The position numbers and the translations under genes were made by a program. A stretch of 34,067 nt of DNA from NCBI GenBank assembly GCA_017546085.1, contig JAFYXQ010000017.1:1-34067 (forward strand). Direction: 5' to 3'. The first letter of the stretch is position 1; each line of letters begins with the position of its first letter. The stretch is from Alphaproteobacteria bacterium. GTDB lineage: Bacteria; Pseudomonadota; Alphaproteobacteria; Rs-D84. A model generated the notes under the pieces. The model was not told where the DNA came from, did no database searches, and worked only from the letters and a program-made list of their open reading frames with translations. Of this stretch, positions 8,895-16,065 are shown one piece after another.

Positions 8895-10103
8895 ATGGAA
8901 ACATTATTATATACGACTAATAAATTTCGTAGTTTTTTTGACAACATTACAAAGAATCTGTTTTTAAAAGACGACCTTAATCTTAAGCATTATCGAAATG
9001 CAACCATTGTAATCGACAAAAAATCTGAACGGATTGGCCTGTTTGATTCTGATGGCAACGGTATTCCTGATGCAAGTTTGACCCGTCATAATAACAAAAA
9101 ACATCCATTGCCGAAATATAAACTTTCTTCGTCAGATGATTTTATCGATGAAGATGTTATATGTTGCTTTAACTTGAATCAACACTTTGGACATTTCCTT
9201 ATCGAAGGACTAACATTACTGTGGCCATTGGTTTCTGAACCATACAAAAGTTATAAAATCGTTTTTGCAAGCACTTTTCATAAAAAACTGCCTGATTATA
9301 TTATAAATTTCCTTGAAATATTAGGAATTAAATCCGAACAGATATTATATACAACAAAAACTACACGTTTTCGCAATGTTCTTGTCCCTGAGCAAGCGGG
9401 GGTAATAAGTTCATACAGCAGCAGACACATGGCAAAACTGTACAAAACAATCGCAGACAACGTATCTGATACCCGTAACAAATCAGACATGCAAAAAATA
9501 TATGTATCACGTGCAAAGTTTGGTCAGCATAAGGATTTTGGTGAATTAAAAATACAGAATATCTTCGAAAAAAATGGTTATACTGTTATCTATCCTGAAA
9601 CGTTATCGTTGACACAACAAATTAGCCTGCTTAGTAAGTGTTCGCACCTAGCTGGTCTGTGCGGAACCGCGCTGCATTTGTCTGTTTTTATGCCACAGGG
9701 CGGAACCGTTATAGCTATGCGCAGAACAACAGCCTTGGACAGCCCTGATGCAGTGCAATATTTACTTAATAAAATTACCGGATTGAATTCTGTTTTTATA
9801 GATACCAGCATTGAAACGCATGAATCACCACATTGGAGCCTTGATTTCCCGCAGATTGTTGGTGTAACAAAATATTTGAGACAATTTTTTGATGATAACA
9901 AATTTGAATACACGGATGCCGACTTAAAAACAAATCAAGCAGATATGGAAAACTATGAAATCGTATATGCAAAATGGCAAAAGAAACAAAAGAAAATAAA
10001 AAAACTCAAACCGATAATTAGGCTGCTAACCATCGTATTGCCCAGAAGATCTTGGCGCAGGAAATGTCGAAATTGGTTTGAAAACGTTTTACATGTGAAA
10101 TAA
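8895..10103 (+). CDS. glycosyltransferase family 61 protein
   Basis: This 402-aa protein resembles GT61 (DUF563) glycosyltransferases, which add sugars to glycans or glycoproteins. Matching segments are NLNQHFGHFLIEGLTLLWPL (about 93-112), KIYVSRAKFG (about 198-207), GYTVIYPETLSLTQQISLLS and LAGLCGTALHLSVFMP (about 252-267). The N-terminus has no signal peptide, so it should act in the cytoplasm on envelope or capsular glycans. A DSDGNGIPD loop (about 50-58) is unusual for the family. The C-terminus is strongly basic (KWQKKQKKIKKLKP; PRRSWRRKCRNWF), perhaps for membrane contact. It starts 5 nt after parC and shares its transcription unit, which ends at a strong terminator. The donor and acceptor cannot be inferred. 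Confidence 0.85.
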   Translation: METLLYTTNKFRSFFDNITKNLFLKDDLNLKHYRNATIVIDKKSERIGLFDSDGNGIPDASLTRHNNKKHPLPKYKLSSSDDFIDEDVICCFNLNQHFGHFLIEGLTLLWPLVSEPYKSYKIVFASTFHKKLPDYIINFLEILGIKSEQILYTTKTTRFRNVLVPEQAGVISSYSSRHMAKLYKTIADNVSDTRNKSDMQKIYVSRAKFGQHKDFGELKIQNIFEKNGYTVIYPETLSLTQQISLLSKCSHLAGLCGTALHLSVFMPQGGTVIAMRRTTALDSPDAVQYLLNKITGLNSVFIDTSIETHESPHWSLDFPQIVGVTKYLRQFFDDNKFEYTDADLKTNQADMENYEIVYAKWQKKQKKIKKLKPIIRLLTIVLPRRSWRRKCRNWFENVLHVK

Positions 10104-10130
10104 AAAAAATGCGCGGTTTGCGCATTTTTT
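10104..10130. terminator. bidirectional terminator between the GT61 gene and bamD
   Basis: GCGC/GCGC flanked by A and T runs forms an 11-bp stem with a 5-nt loop. T tracts follow on both strands, so it serves the converging GT61 and bamD genes. Confidence 0.85.
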
Positions 10131-10851
10131 ATTTTAATTTCTTGGTCCATTCATTGTCTGGGAAATTTAATCGCAACATTTCCGCATATCCTGCCGCCTG
10201 AGATGGTAATCCAATCGCAGTATAACATTCGGTTAGGCGATACATTGCCTCTGCCGTCATGACAGATTCCTGAGCATCTTTTACGACCGATTGCAGGCGA
10301 TTAATTGCGCTGGGCCAATTTTCACGACGCATATCATTGCGAGCCGCATACATAACCTTGCCTGCGATATAATTTTTTAGGATTATTATCTTATTTTCTG
10401 CATTCTTGGCATATGGGCTGCGCGGGAAACGGTTTACCAATGTTTGAAACTGCTGTAATGCATATGCAGACATTCCAGGTTCACGACGAACATCACTGAC
10501 CTGACGATAGTAGCACATACCACGTAAATACATTACATATGGTACATCCCTGTGTCCAGGATGAAACCGCATAAAACGATCCGTGGCAAGTAAAGCACCC
10601 GCAAAATCATCGTCCATATAATGCGAATAAGCCGCCATTACCAATGCGTCTGGCGCCCAAGGACTTGAAGGATGTTGGTTTTCCGCAGTCAAAAAATCAA
10701 CAGCTGCTTGCTCGTAATCATCATCTTCGAATTCTGCGTATGCCTTGGCATATAATTCTGACAATGGTTGTTCGGCAACTACCTTTGTGTCTGAGCCTGT
10801 GCAACCTGCCAAAATCGCTGCAAGTACCACTAGTAAAAACTGTTTTTTCAT
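10129..10851 (-). CDS. bamD: outer membrane assembly lipoprotein BamD
   Basis: BamD (240 aa) is the TPR lipoprotein that works with BamA to insert beta-barrel proteins into the outer membrane. A signal peptide with lipobox LAGC (lipidated Cys17) opens the protein, and TPR-type helices follow: LYAKAYAEFEDDDYEQAAVDF, SPWAPDALVMAAYSHY, RFMRFHPGHRDVPYVMYLRG (typical of BamD/ComL), FQTLVNRFPRSPYAKNA and YAEMLRLNFPDNEW. The ATG at 10849-10851 is chosen over an open frame reaching 11292 because it starts the signal peptide and has AGGA 8 nt upstream; the longer frame is only antisense to murJ. The gene diverges from murJ and shares an interlocked promoter region with it. Confidence 0.96.
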   Translation of the reverse strand: MKKQFLLVVLAAILAGCTGSDTKVVAEQPLSELYAKAYAEFEDDDYEQAAVDFLTAENQHPSSPWAPDALVMAAYSHYMDDDFAGALLATDRFMRFHPGHRDVPYVMYLRGMCYYRQVSDVRREPGMSAYALQQFQTLVNRFPRSPYAKNAENKIIILKNYIAGKVMYAARNDMRRENWPSAINRLQSVVKDAQESVMTAEAMYRLTECYTAIGLPSQAAGYAEMLRLNFPDNEWTKKLK

Positions 10852-10866
10852 ATTTTTATTCCTGTC

Positions 10867-10896
10867 TTGATTTTTGTTTCGTAATCGCAGTATAAT
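10867..10896 (+). promoter_or_regulatory. promoter of murJ
   Basis: TTGATT (10867-10872), an 18-nt spacer and a consensus TATAAT (10891-10896) predict a start at about 10903, 1 nt before the murJ ATG. The -10 overlaps the bamD -10 on the other strand. Confidence 0.65.
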
Positions 10897-10917
10897 CGAA
10901 ACTATGAAACTAGGCAA
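10889..10917 (-). promoter_or_regulatory. promoter of bamD
   Basis: On the minus strand TTGCCT (10912-10917), a 17-nt spacer and TATACT (10889-10894) predict a start near 10882, giving a 30-nt leader with an AGGA site. The -35 lies inside the murJ coding start. Confidence 0.55.
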
Positions 10918-12364
10918 ACATATTTTCGGGGTCGGTGCAATGACAGGCATAAGTCGCGTGTTCGGATTCGTGCGCGACATGCTGATTGCGCGTGTTATGG
11001 GCGCAGGAAGATTATCCGACATTTTTTTAGCTGCGTTTAAATTGCCGAATCTGTTTCGCGATTTGTTGGGCGAAGGCGCCTTGTCCGCGATATTTATCCC
11101 GATGTTTACAGATGCCAAAAAAGACGAAAATTTTGCAAAAAATGTTTTTTCGTGGCTGATGTTGGGACTGTTGATAATAACAATCGTATTCGAAATATTT
11201 ATGCCGTTGGTGGTATGGGGATTGGCACCTGGGTTTGATATGGTACCTGGCAAGATGGAAACGACTGTCTTGATTTCTCGTATCATGTTCATATATGTGA
11301 TTTTTATTTGCGCATCAGCGTTTTTATCCGCAATATTAAATGCGTTTTCAAAATTTTTGCTGGCGGCGTTTATGCCTGTAATGCTGAATATTATGCTGAT
11401 ATGCGCACTTCTAATCGCGATGGTATTTGGTTCGCAAAATATATTGTATCTGATGTCTGGGACGGTTGTTTTGTCGGGAATTATTCAATTCGCAATTCTA
11501 TGGGCGCGTATTAGACGTGGACATTTTGGATTACGACTGATCGTGCCACGATTAACGCCGAAGATAAAAAGTATCTTTAAACGACTGAGCATCAGCATTG
11601 TGGGCAGCGGTTTTTATCAAATTACCATCATTGTCGGCACACTGGTCGCGAGTTTTCAAAGTGGGGCCGTATCGTGGCTATATTATTCAGACAGAATTGT
11701 TCAATTGCCATTTGCGATGGTCGGTTTGGCGGTTGGAACTGTCTTAATGTCATCTATATCAAATGCAATCGCAAATAAAAATATGCGCAGTGTTTATATC
11801 CAACAAAATTCTTCTATGCGAAAATCAATGATGCTGATACTGCCATGTATGGTGGGACTGATTGTGTTGGCACATCCAATCATTAAATATTTGTTCCAAT
11901 ATGGCGCATGGACCGCAGAATCAACACAGGCTGTTTCAATCGCAATTATGATTCAGGCACTTGTTCTGCCAGCGATGTTGATTAGTCAGATTTACAGTAA
12001 AACACTTTATGCAGCACAGGATGTTAAGACGCCAGTTAAAACAAGTATTATTTCACTGGTTGTGGCTGCAGCTATATATTTGTCCCTGTTCCCGTTTGTC
12101 GGATATTTGTCAGTACCAATTGGCGTTGTGGTTAGCGGATACCTTAAAAATGCATTATTGTGGCGCGCATGTAAAAAACGTGCACTGATTAATACAGATA
12201 AACGAACAAAACGATCGATATTTATAATGGCGATTTTGTCGGTAATATTAGGGATAGGGCTTGCCACGTTGCAAATATCCAACATTTGGGTTTTAGCATT
12301 CGCAATTGTCGGATACGCAATCTTGTATCTGCCAGTTGCATATGTGATTGATAGAAAAATATAA
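10904..12364 (+). CDS. murJ: lipid II flippase MurJ
   Basis: MurJ (486 aa) flips lipid II across the inner membrane for peptidoglycan synthesis. It belongs to the MOP superfamily, and 13-14 hydrophobic segments can be seen. The charged cavity residues known from E. coli occur at the same positions: Arg18, Arg24, Asp39 and Arg52 (in ISRVFGFVRD, GRLSDIF and LPNLFRDL). LGEGALSAIFIPMF and QLPFAMVGLAVGTVLMSSIS are family signatures. The ATG at 10904 (MKLGKHIF) is chosen over an upstream in-frame codon at 10874 because it aligns with the family and lies 1 nt after the predicted transcription start; the upstream codon would lie before it. No Shine-Dalgarno is visible, so a leaderless mRNA is likely. 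The gene diverges from bamD. Confidence 0.97.
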   Translation: MKLGKHIFGVGAMTGISRVFGFVRDMLIARVMGAGRLSDIFLAAFKLPNLFRDLLGEGALSAIFIPMFTDAKKDENFAKNVFSWLMLGLLIITIVFEIFMPLVVWGLAPGFDMVPGKMETTVLISRIMFIYVIFICASAFLSAILNAFSKFLLAAFMPVMLNIMLICALLIAMVFGSQNILYLMSGTVVLSGIIQFAILWARIRRGHFGLRLIVPRLTPKIKSIFKRLSISIVGSGFYQITIIVGTLVASFQSGAVSWLYYSDRIVQLPFAMVGLAVGTVLMSSISNAIANKNMRSVYIQQNSSMRKSMMLILPCMVGLIVLAHPIIKYLFQYGAWTAESTQAVSIAIMIQALVLPAMLISQIYSKTLYAAQDVKTPVKTSIISLVVAAAIYLSLFPFVGYLSVPIGVVVSGYLKNALLWRACKKRALINTDKRTKRSIFIMAILSVILGIGLATLQISNIWVLAFAIVGYAILYLPVAYVIDRKI

Positions 12365-12380
12365 TATTGAAAAAATAAAT

Positions 12381-12409
12381 TTGAAAACGGCCCTTCGTTA
12401 TGATAAAAT
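12381..12409 (+). promoter_or_regulatory. promoter of the RlpA-like lipoprotein gene
   Basis: TTGAAA (12381-12386), a 17-nt spacer and TAAAAT (12404-12409) predict a start near 12416. This leaves a 29-nt leader with the Shine-Dalgarno AAGGAG at 12429-12434. Confidence 0.6.
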
Positions 12410-12444
12410 AAAATTATAAATTGAATGTAAGGAGTCCAAAAATC

Positions 12445-13344
12445 ATGAAAAAAATAATTTCTTTGGCGGTCTTGACAGCAATGCTGGCAGGCTGTATGGA
12501 TTTAAACAGAACAGGTACAGGCACATCATACGGTGCTGATGGTTTCGGTGAAGAAACACTGACTGGTGCAGATTCAACCGCATCATTGAATGACACATAT
12601 CTGATGGCCGCAGCACCCAAATATTATGTCGGAAGTGCATACAAGGTTGACGATGTACAGTATATCCCTGTGGAAGATTTGACATATAATCAAACCGGCA
12701 TGGCAGGCATTATCCCTGTTGAATTAAATGGAACAAAAACAAGCAACGGTGAAATATTTGACATTAACCAAATGGTCGCGACGAGCAAGACTTTGCCACT
12801 GCCAACGATTGCACGTGTTACAAATCTTGATAACGGTCAATCTGCAATTGTTCGTGTAAATAATCGTGGTCCATTTGTAAATACGCGTCTGATGGATTTG
12901 TCCCCTGCGGCTGCTGAAAAAATCGGCATGAAAGGTCAAGCTAAGATTCAAATTCAAGTTCTGCCAGAACAAACAATGGTTGTAAAAAATGCAACATTGG
13001 GCATAAATGAACCACAACCAGTTGTTACAGAAACAACCACAACGGTTACAGAAACAGTTGCCGCGCCGGTTGAAGCAGCACCGGTTGCAACAGCGCCAAT
13101 TTCCGGTGATTACAGTGTACAGGTTGCCGCATTCTATGCACAGGATACCGCGGATTCTTTGGCACAAAAGTTAAAGACATACGGCGATGCAGTCGTTATT
13201 AACGAAGGCGACATGTTCAAGGTTCGCATAATAAACCTTGATGCAACAAAGGCACGCAGTGTTATTGACGCATTGCGCGCAAACGAAGGCATGGCACCAG
13301 GATTGTTGAAAGACGGCCGATGGATAAATGCCGATAGTATTTAA
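12445..13344 (+). CDS. rlpA: RlpA-like septal lipoprotein with SPOR domain, catalytic residues replaced
   Basis: This 299-aa protein has the RlpA plan: signal peptide with lipobox LAGC (Cys17), a double-psi beta-barrel at about 82-172 (TSNGEIFD, KTLPLPTIARVTNLDNG, RGPF, LMDLSPAAAEKIGM), a Thr/Ala/Pro linker (about 192-219), and a C-terminal SPOR domain (GDYSVQVAAFYAQDT, 221-299) that should bind denuded septal glycan. RlpA of Pseudomonas is a lytic transglycosylase whose essential His (in AHKTLP) and Asp (in NDRGPF) are 26 residues apart. Here those positions are Ser114 and Asn140, also 26 apart, so cleavage is doubtful. The ATG at 12445 has AAGGAG 10 nt upstream. Transcription is from its own promoter, downstream of murJ. 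Confidence 0.93.
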   Translation: MKKIISLAVLTAMLAGCMDLNRTGTGTSYGADGFGEETLTGADSTASLNDTYLMAAAPKYYVGSAYKVDDVQYIPVEDLTYNQTGMAGIIPVELNGTKTSNGEIFDINQMVATSKTLPLPTIARVTNLDNGQSAIVRVNNRGPFVNTRLMDLSPAAAEKIGMKGQAKIQIQVLPEQTMVVKNATLGINEPQPVVTETTTTVTETVAAPVEAAPVATAPISGDYSVQVAAFYAQDTADSLAQKLKTYGDAVVINEGDMFKVRIINLDATKARSVIDALRANEGMAPGLLKDGRWINADSI

Positions 13345-13346
13345 AA

Positions 13347-13374
13347 AAAGTCGCCCAAATGGGCGATTTTTTTT
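13347..13374. terminator. bidirectional terminator between the RlpA-like and GNAT genes
   Basis: TCGCCC/GGGCGA (13351-13356 with 13361-13366) is extended by A and T runs on both sides. It serves two convergent genes; the GNAT stop codon overlaps it. Confidence 0.8.
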
Positions 13375-14083
13375 AACGAGTTTTATTGATATAATGGTTC
13401 ATCACTGATTCTACACTAAATTTTGCAATCCCGTTTGATGCCGCGACAATAAGCCTATCATTATCAGATAAAACGGAAAAACCATCAATACTACCCCGGT
13501 CATTACAATATACAAACATTGGGGAATCCATGGCGTTTATCATTTCAGAGTCAAATTCTGCAGACAATTTTTCACACGCCTTGGCCAATTTTGTGGTGCA
13601 ATGAAAAACAGGTATTGTTGCCAAATGACCAACATCTGACAAAGAACGAACGAAACGATTGTTCGTTTCGCCCAACCGATAACCATTTTTTATATAAAAT
13701 GGCTTAGCCTGATCCATCGCAATCAAATTTATATTTTTCGCAACCAAGGAAGATGCTTTTTCTGCCTGTTTTAATAAACGTAAACCTATGCGCATGTGTT
13801 GATATTCGTGCAAAACATACAAATGACGAATATACGCATTACCGTGCAACGCATCACCATTTACACACCCAACTACCTTGTCGCCATCATACGCAGCAAA
13901 GGCGAAACAAAAACTATTATTTCGATACGATTCCCAAAATTCTTCGAATGCAGCAAAATGCTGAAATGATGTAAGCGCCATACTATACGTATCCCTTAAT
14001 GTAGCGACACGAACAGCCCAAAAATCGTCCCATATTTTTGGCTGATCTGATTTAAAAATAGGTCTGATACTTATATCTTTCAT
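13373..14083 (-). CDS. GNAT-family N-acetyltransferase
   Basis: This 236-aa protein carries a GNAT acetyltransferase domain in its first 140 residues. Motif A/B is seen in AYIRHLYVLHEYQHMRIGLRL, where the acetyl-CoA loop reads Q95-H-M-R-I-G100 rather than the usual Q/RxxGxG, and in FYIKNGYRLGE. About 95 further residues have no recognisable domain, so the protein is longer than a simple GNAT. The substrate is unknown. The ATG at 14081-14083 (MKDISIRP) is chosen because a consensus-like promoter places the transcription start 1 nt before it; an in-frame codon at 14119 would lie upstream of the transcript. No Shine-Dalgarno is present. It is convergent with the RlpA-like gene. Confidence 0.85.
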   Translation of the reverse strand: MKDISIRPIFKSDQPKIWDDFWAVRVATLRDTYSMALTSFQHFAAFEEFWESYRNNSFCFAFAAYDGDKVVGCVNGDALHGNAYIRHLYVLHEYQHMRIGLRLLKQAEKASSLVAKNINLIAMDQAKPFYIKNGYRLGETNNRFVRSLSDVGHLATIPVFHCTTKLAKACEKLSAEFDSEMINAMDSPMFVYCNDRGSIDGFSVLSDNDRLIVAASNGIAKFSVESVMNHYINKTR

Positions 14084-14090
14084 ACAAAAG

Positions 14091-14119
14091 TATATAGTAC
14101 ACAACTGTTGTTTTGTCAA
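14091..14119 (-). promoter_or_regulatory. promoter of the GNAT gene, with a palindrome in the spacer
   Basis: On the minus strand TTGACA (14114-14119), a 17-nt spacer and TATATA (14091-14096) predict a start at 14084, adjacent to the ATG. The spacer contains ACAAC-T-GTTGT (14101-14111), a short palindrome that could be an operator. Confidence 0.7.
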
Positions 14120-14121
14120 TA

Positions 14122-14847
14122 TTAAAATTTCAAATCTAAGTCTGGGAACCGATTATGTTTGGAATTTGGTACAATTATTAATTCCCCATCCCCAACCCAT
14201 TTTTTCGATAATTCAAAAGGCACAACAGAATCATGCGATGCAACATAATGCGCCTGTAATACATGCGGCAATCCGTTCAGGTTTTCCGAATTAAATAGCG
14301 GTCTATCACCAAAATATTCCGTCCAATCTGAATGATTTAAGACCCCTGCAATAGTTATCCATTTTACAATATTTAATTGCGGATTTTGCCTTATTGCCAA
14401 GCCGGATAACAATGCACCACCAGAATATCCAATCAAAACAATTGGGCGTGAACCTGCGACCTTGGCTATTGCGCTTGAGATATCGTTTACAACACCTGTC
14501 GAAAAACGCCCATCCGTCCAATCTGAAATATCGCAATTAGTATTCATAACATATTGACATGGACGCGCCATATAAACAACATTTGGATTTAGATCAGATA
14601 CCGCTAAATCACGCAAAAATGTGTTTCGTGGGGTTGGATTATCTGTTGGGATTCCGTGTATGTCAAAGGAATTCCCATCCCCTTCTATGTAAATATGTAT
14701 TGGATTCACAGAATCAAAAATACGCTGATATGTAAAAATATCATACGTTTTTTCATGCATAACAATTGGCAAAAATTCAGCAGGCGGTATCCAATTTGCC
14801 GTACAGCCCATAACAAACAATAATAAAAACAAAAACATTCGCCACAT
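14122..14847 (-). CDS. alpha/beta-hydrolase lipoprotein
   Basis: This 241-aa protein is a probable exported alpha/beta-hydrolase. The short signal peptide ends in VMGC, a fair lipobox (Cys15). The fold signature GYSGGA gives nucleophile Ser142; HDSVVP supplies Asp206 and NSKHNRF supplies His231, in the correct order and spacing for a catalytic triad. IYIEGDGNSF at about 52-61 would be the oxyanion region. Two Cys (97 and 105) could form a disulfide. The substrate is unknown; an esterase or lipase acting in the periplasm is the best guess. The ATG at 14845-14847 lies exactly at the predicted transcription start, so upstream in-frame codons to 14904 are rejected. GNAT follows on the same strand after 38 nt with its own promoter. 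Confidence 0.87.
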   Translation of the reverse strand: MWRMFLFLLLFVMGCTANWIPPAEFLPIVMHEKTYDIFTYQRIFDSVNPIHIYIEGDGNSFDIHGIPTDNPTPRNTFLRDLAVSDLNPNVVYMARPCQYVMNTNCDISDWTDGRFSTGVVNDISSAIAKVAGSRPIVLIGYSGGALLSGLAIRQNPQLNIVKWITIAGVLNHSDWTEYFGDRPLFNSENLNGLPHVLQAHYVASHDSVVPFELSKKWVGDGELIIVPNSKHNRFPDLDLKF

Positions 14848-14853
14848 GTTTAT

Positions 14854-14882
14854 AGAATACAAAAAAACATATAAAAAATCAA
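14854..14882 (-). promoter_or_regulatory. promoter of the hydrolase lipoprotein gene
   Basis: On the minus strand TTGATT (14877-14882), a 17-nt spacer and TATTCT (14854-14859) put the predicted start on the A of the ATG at 14847, a fully leaderless arrangement. Confidence 0.55.
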
Positions 14883-14910
14883 AAGTTTTATCTATAGTTG
14901 ACAAAAATAC

Positions 14911-14939
14911 TTGACAAATCTAATTGCATGCGCTATTTT
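14911..14939 (+). promoter_or_regulatory. promoter of the 20-residue-repeat membrane protein gene
   Basis: TTGACA (14911-14916), a 17-nt spacer and TATTTT (14934-14939) predict a start near 14946. A second TTGACA at 14898-14903 lies 13 nt upstream without a good -10. Confidence 0.6.
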
Positions 14940-14985
14940 TTTCACTAAAATAAGATTTTGCTCGTACAAAAAAAAGGATTTTGAT

Positions 14986-15696
14986 ATGCCAAGTAAACAG
15001 AACGTAAAAAAGGCTGCAAAAAAGATAAAATCAACAAATAAAACAACGCAAAAAAAGCGCCCTTGTTTAATTAAGCGCACCTTTCATCATATTTGGAGGG
15101 GACTGTGCACAGCGGGTCGCACGATAAAAGAATTTTTTGTTCGTGTTTGGGGCTGGATTTGTAAATTGAATTTTGTCGCGTTATTAAACTGCACCCTGCT
15201 CGTGGCAATTATCGTTTTATTTTCTATGCTAATCATGGATATTTTGGGCTGTAAAAAAACTGTAATCGTTATCGCCGATCAAAAACCAGCAATTGAACAA
15301 GTTGTAATTACAGAAAAAAGCGCACCAGAATCCATTGTGTTACCATTAAAAGGAAAATCAAACAAGGCCGTCAATATCGTACCGCTTAAAAAGTCAGAGG
15401 TACAAACAGCAAAACAAAATAAAACCCTTATGGGTGATGTAATTATTGATTCACGCGCATCTGGTGCAGTGCTGCAAGACAATTCCACAATATCCGGCAA
15501 TTTATATTTACAAAATATGCGTAAATATACATTGCCATGCGACATAAAAATTAACGGCAATTTGTTCCTGCGCGATGTTAATCTACTGCAATTCTGCGGT
15601 GATTTTACAGTTACTGGAAATATTTACGTTAGTCCACGTTCTTCGTTTGGCCCAATCCCAAAGACCGCACGTGTTGGTGGATATGTTGTTTTATAA
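14986..15696 (+). CDS. single-pass membrane protein with 20-residue beta-solenoid-like repeats
   Basis: This 236-aa protein is not a named family. A very basic cytoplasmic N-terminus (1-60, Lys/Arg-rich) precedes one membrane helix (about 62-88), a linker, and a C-terminal repeat region with a near-exact 20-residue period: MGDVIID (149), ISGNLYLQN (169), INGNLFLRD (189), VTGNIYVSP (209) and VGGYVVL (230). Each unit has a conserved Gly followed by alternating hydrophobics, and two contain an LP or IP turn. This resembles beta-solenoid or LRR-like repeats of surface proteins and, more distantly, bactofilin. The solenoid should face the periplasm. The ATG at 14986 has AGGA about 8 nt upstream and lies after the promoter; a strong terminator follows. 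Confidence 0.85.
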   Translation: MPSKQNVKKAAKKIKSTNKTTQKKRPCLIKRTFHHIWRGLCTAGRTIKEFFVRVWGWICKLNFVALLNCTLLVAIIVLFSMLIMDILGCKKTVIVIADQKPAIEQVVITEKSAPESIVLPLKGKSNKAVNIVPLKKSEVQTAKQNKTLMGDVIIDSRASGAVLQDNSTISGNLYLQNMRKYTLPCDIKINGNLFLRDVNLLQFCGDFTVTGNIYVSPRSSFGPIPKTARVGGYVVL

Positions 15697-15722
15697 AAAT
15701 ACCACCACAAGGTGGTATTTTT
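15695..15722 (+). terminator. terminator of the repeat-protein gene
   Basis: The stem ATACCACC / GGTGGTAT with loop ACAA, extended by A and T runs, begins at the stop codon and ends in eight or more T. Confidence 0.85.
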
Positions 15723-15745
15723 TTTATTCAAAAAATTAATATTTA

Positions 15746-15754
15746 TGATATAAT
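15746..15754 (+). promoter_or_regulatory. extended -10 promoter of the 78-aa membrane protein gene
   Basis: TGATATAAT is a consensus extended -10; the -35 position (ATTCAA) is poor. The 15-mer ATTTATGATATAATA (15741-15755) recurs exactly at 19107-19121 before another small membrane protein. Confidence 0.6.
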
Positions 15755-15789
15755 AAAAAACATCCAAACGAACAAAAGGATTAAAAGAA

Positions 15790-16026
15790 ATGTTTGAAAA
15801 ACTTCTGAACGTGTTATCTAAAAATTTGGGTTATACCGTTGTTTTGGCGGTATCAGTATTGTTGTTTGCAGTGTTTTCTGATGGCTTGGTCGCAGGCTTG
15901 ATAACTGCGATTTCTGCATTATTGGCATACACATGCGTTGTCGCGTTGTACAAAGAATATACAAAACTGTCTGTAAAAAAAGCACCCGCTGCAAAGGCAC
16001 CAATAAAAAAGAAATCAAAAAAATAA
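15790..16026 (+). CDS. small membrane protein with basic tail
   Basis: This 78-aa protein is not recognised. A short amphipathic start (MFEKLLNVLSKNLG) leads into one long or two short membrane segments (about 14-30 and 33-53) separated by a turn at Asp31-Gly32. The tail is Lys/Ala/Pro-rich (KKAPAAKAPIKKKSKK) and probably cytoplasmic. An AAAAGGA ribosome-binding site lies about 10 nt before the ATG. The gene is monocistronic, with its own extended -10 promoter and a strong terminator directly after the stop. Basic-tailed small membrane proteins often scaffold larger complexes, but nothing here identifies a partner. Confidence 0.75.
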   Translation: MFEKLLNVLSKNLGYTVVLAVSVLLFAVFSDGLVAGLITAISALLAYTCVVALYKEYTKLSVKKAPAAKAPIKKKSKK

Positions 16027-16056
16027 AAAAATCCCGCAAAACGCGGGATTTTTTTT
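16023..16056. terminator. bidirectional terminator between the 78-aa gene and alaS
   Basis: ATCCCGC/GCGGGAT (16031-16037 with 16043-16049) has a 5-nt loop, with A and T runs on the two sides. It serves the small plus-strand gene and the convergent alaS. Confidence 0.85.
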
Positions 16057-16065
16057 ACACAAAAA

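Noticed and set aside
10852-11292. N-terminal extension of bamD over the start of murJ
   Set aside because: The true start is at 10851, where the lipoprotein signal peptide and AGGA site begin; the extension is antisense murJ.
12400-12405. TATGAT as the -10 of the RlpA-like gene
   Set aside because: The spacing to TTGAAA would be 13 nt; TAAAAT four bases on gives the standard 17.
14898-14916. Tandem TTGACA hexamers as two promoters
   Set aside because: Only the second (14911) has a fitting -10 at 17 nt; the first lacks one, so it is mentioned only as a note.
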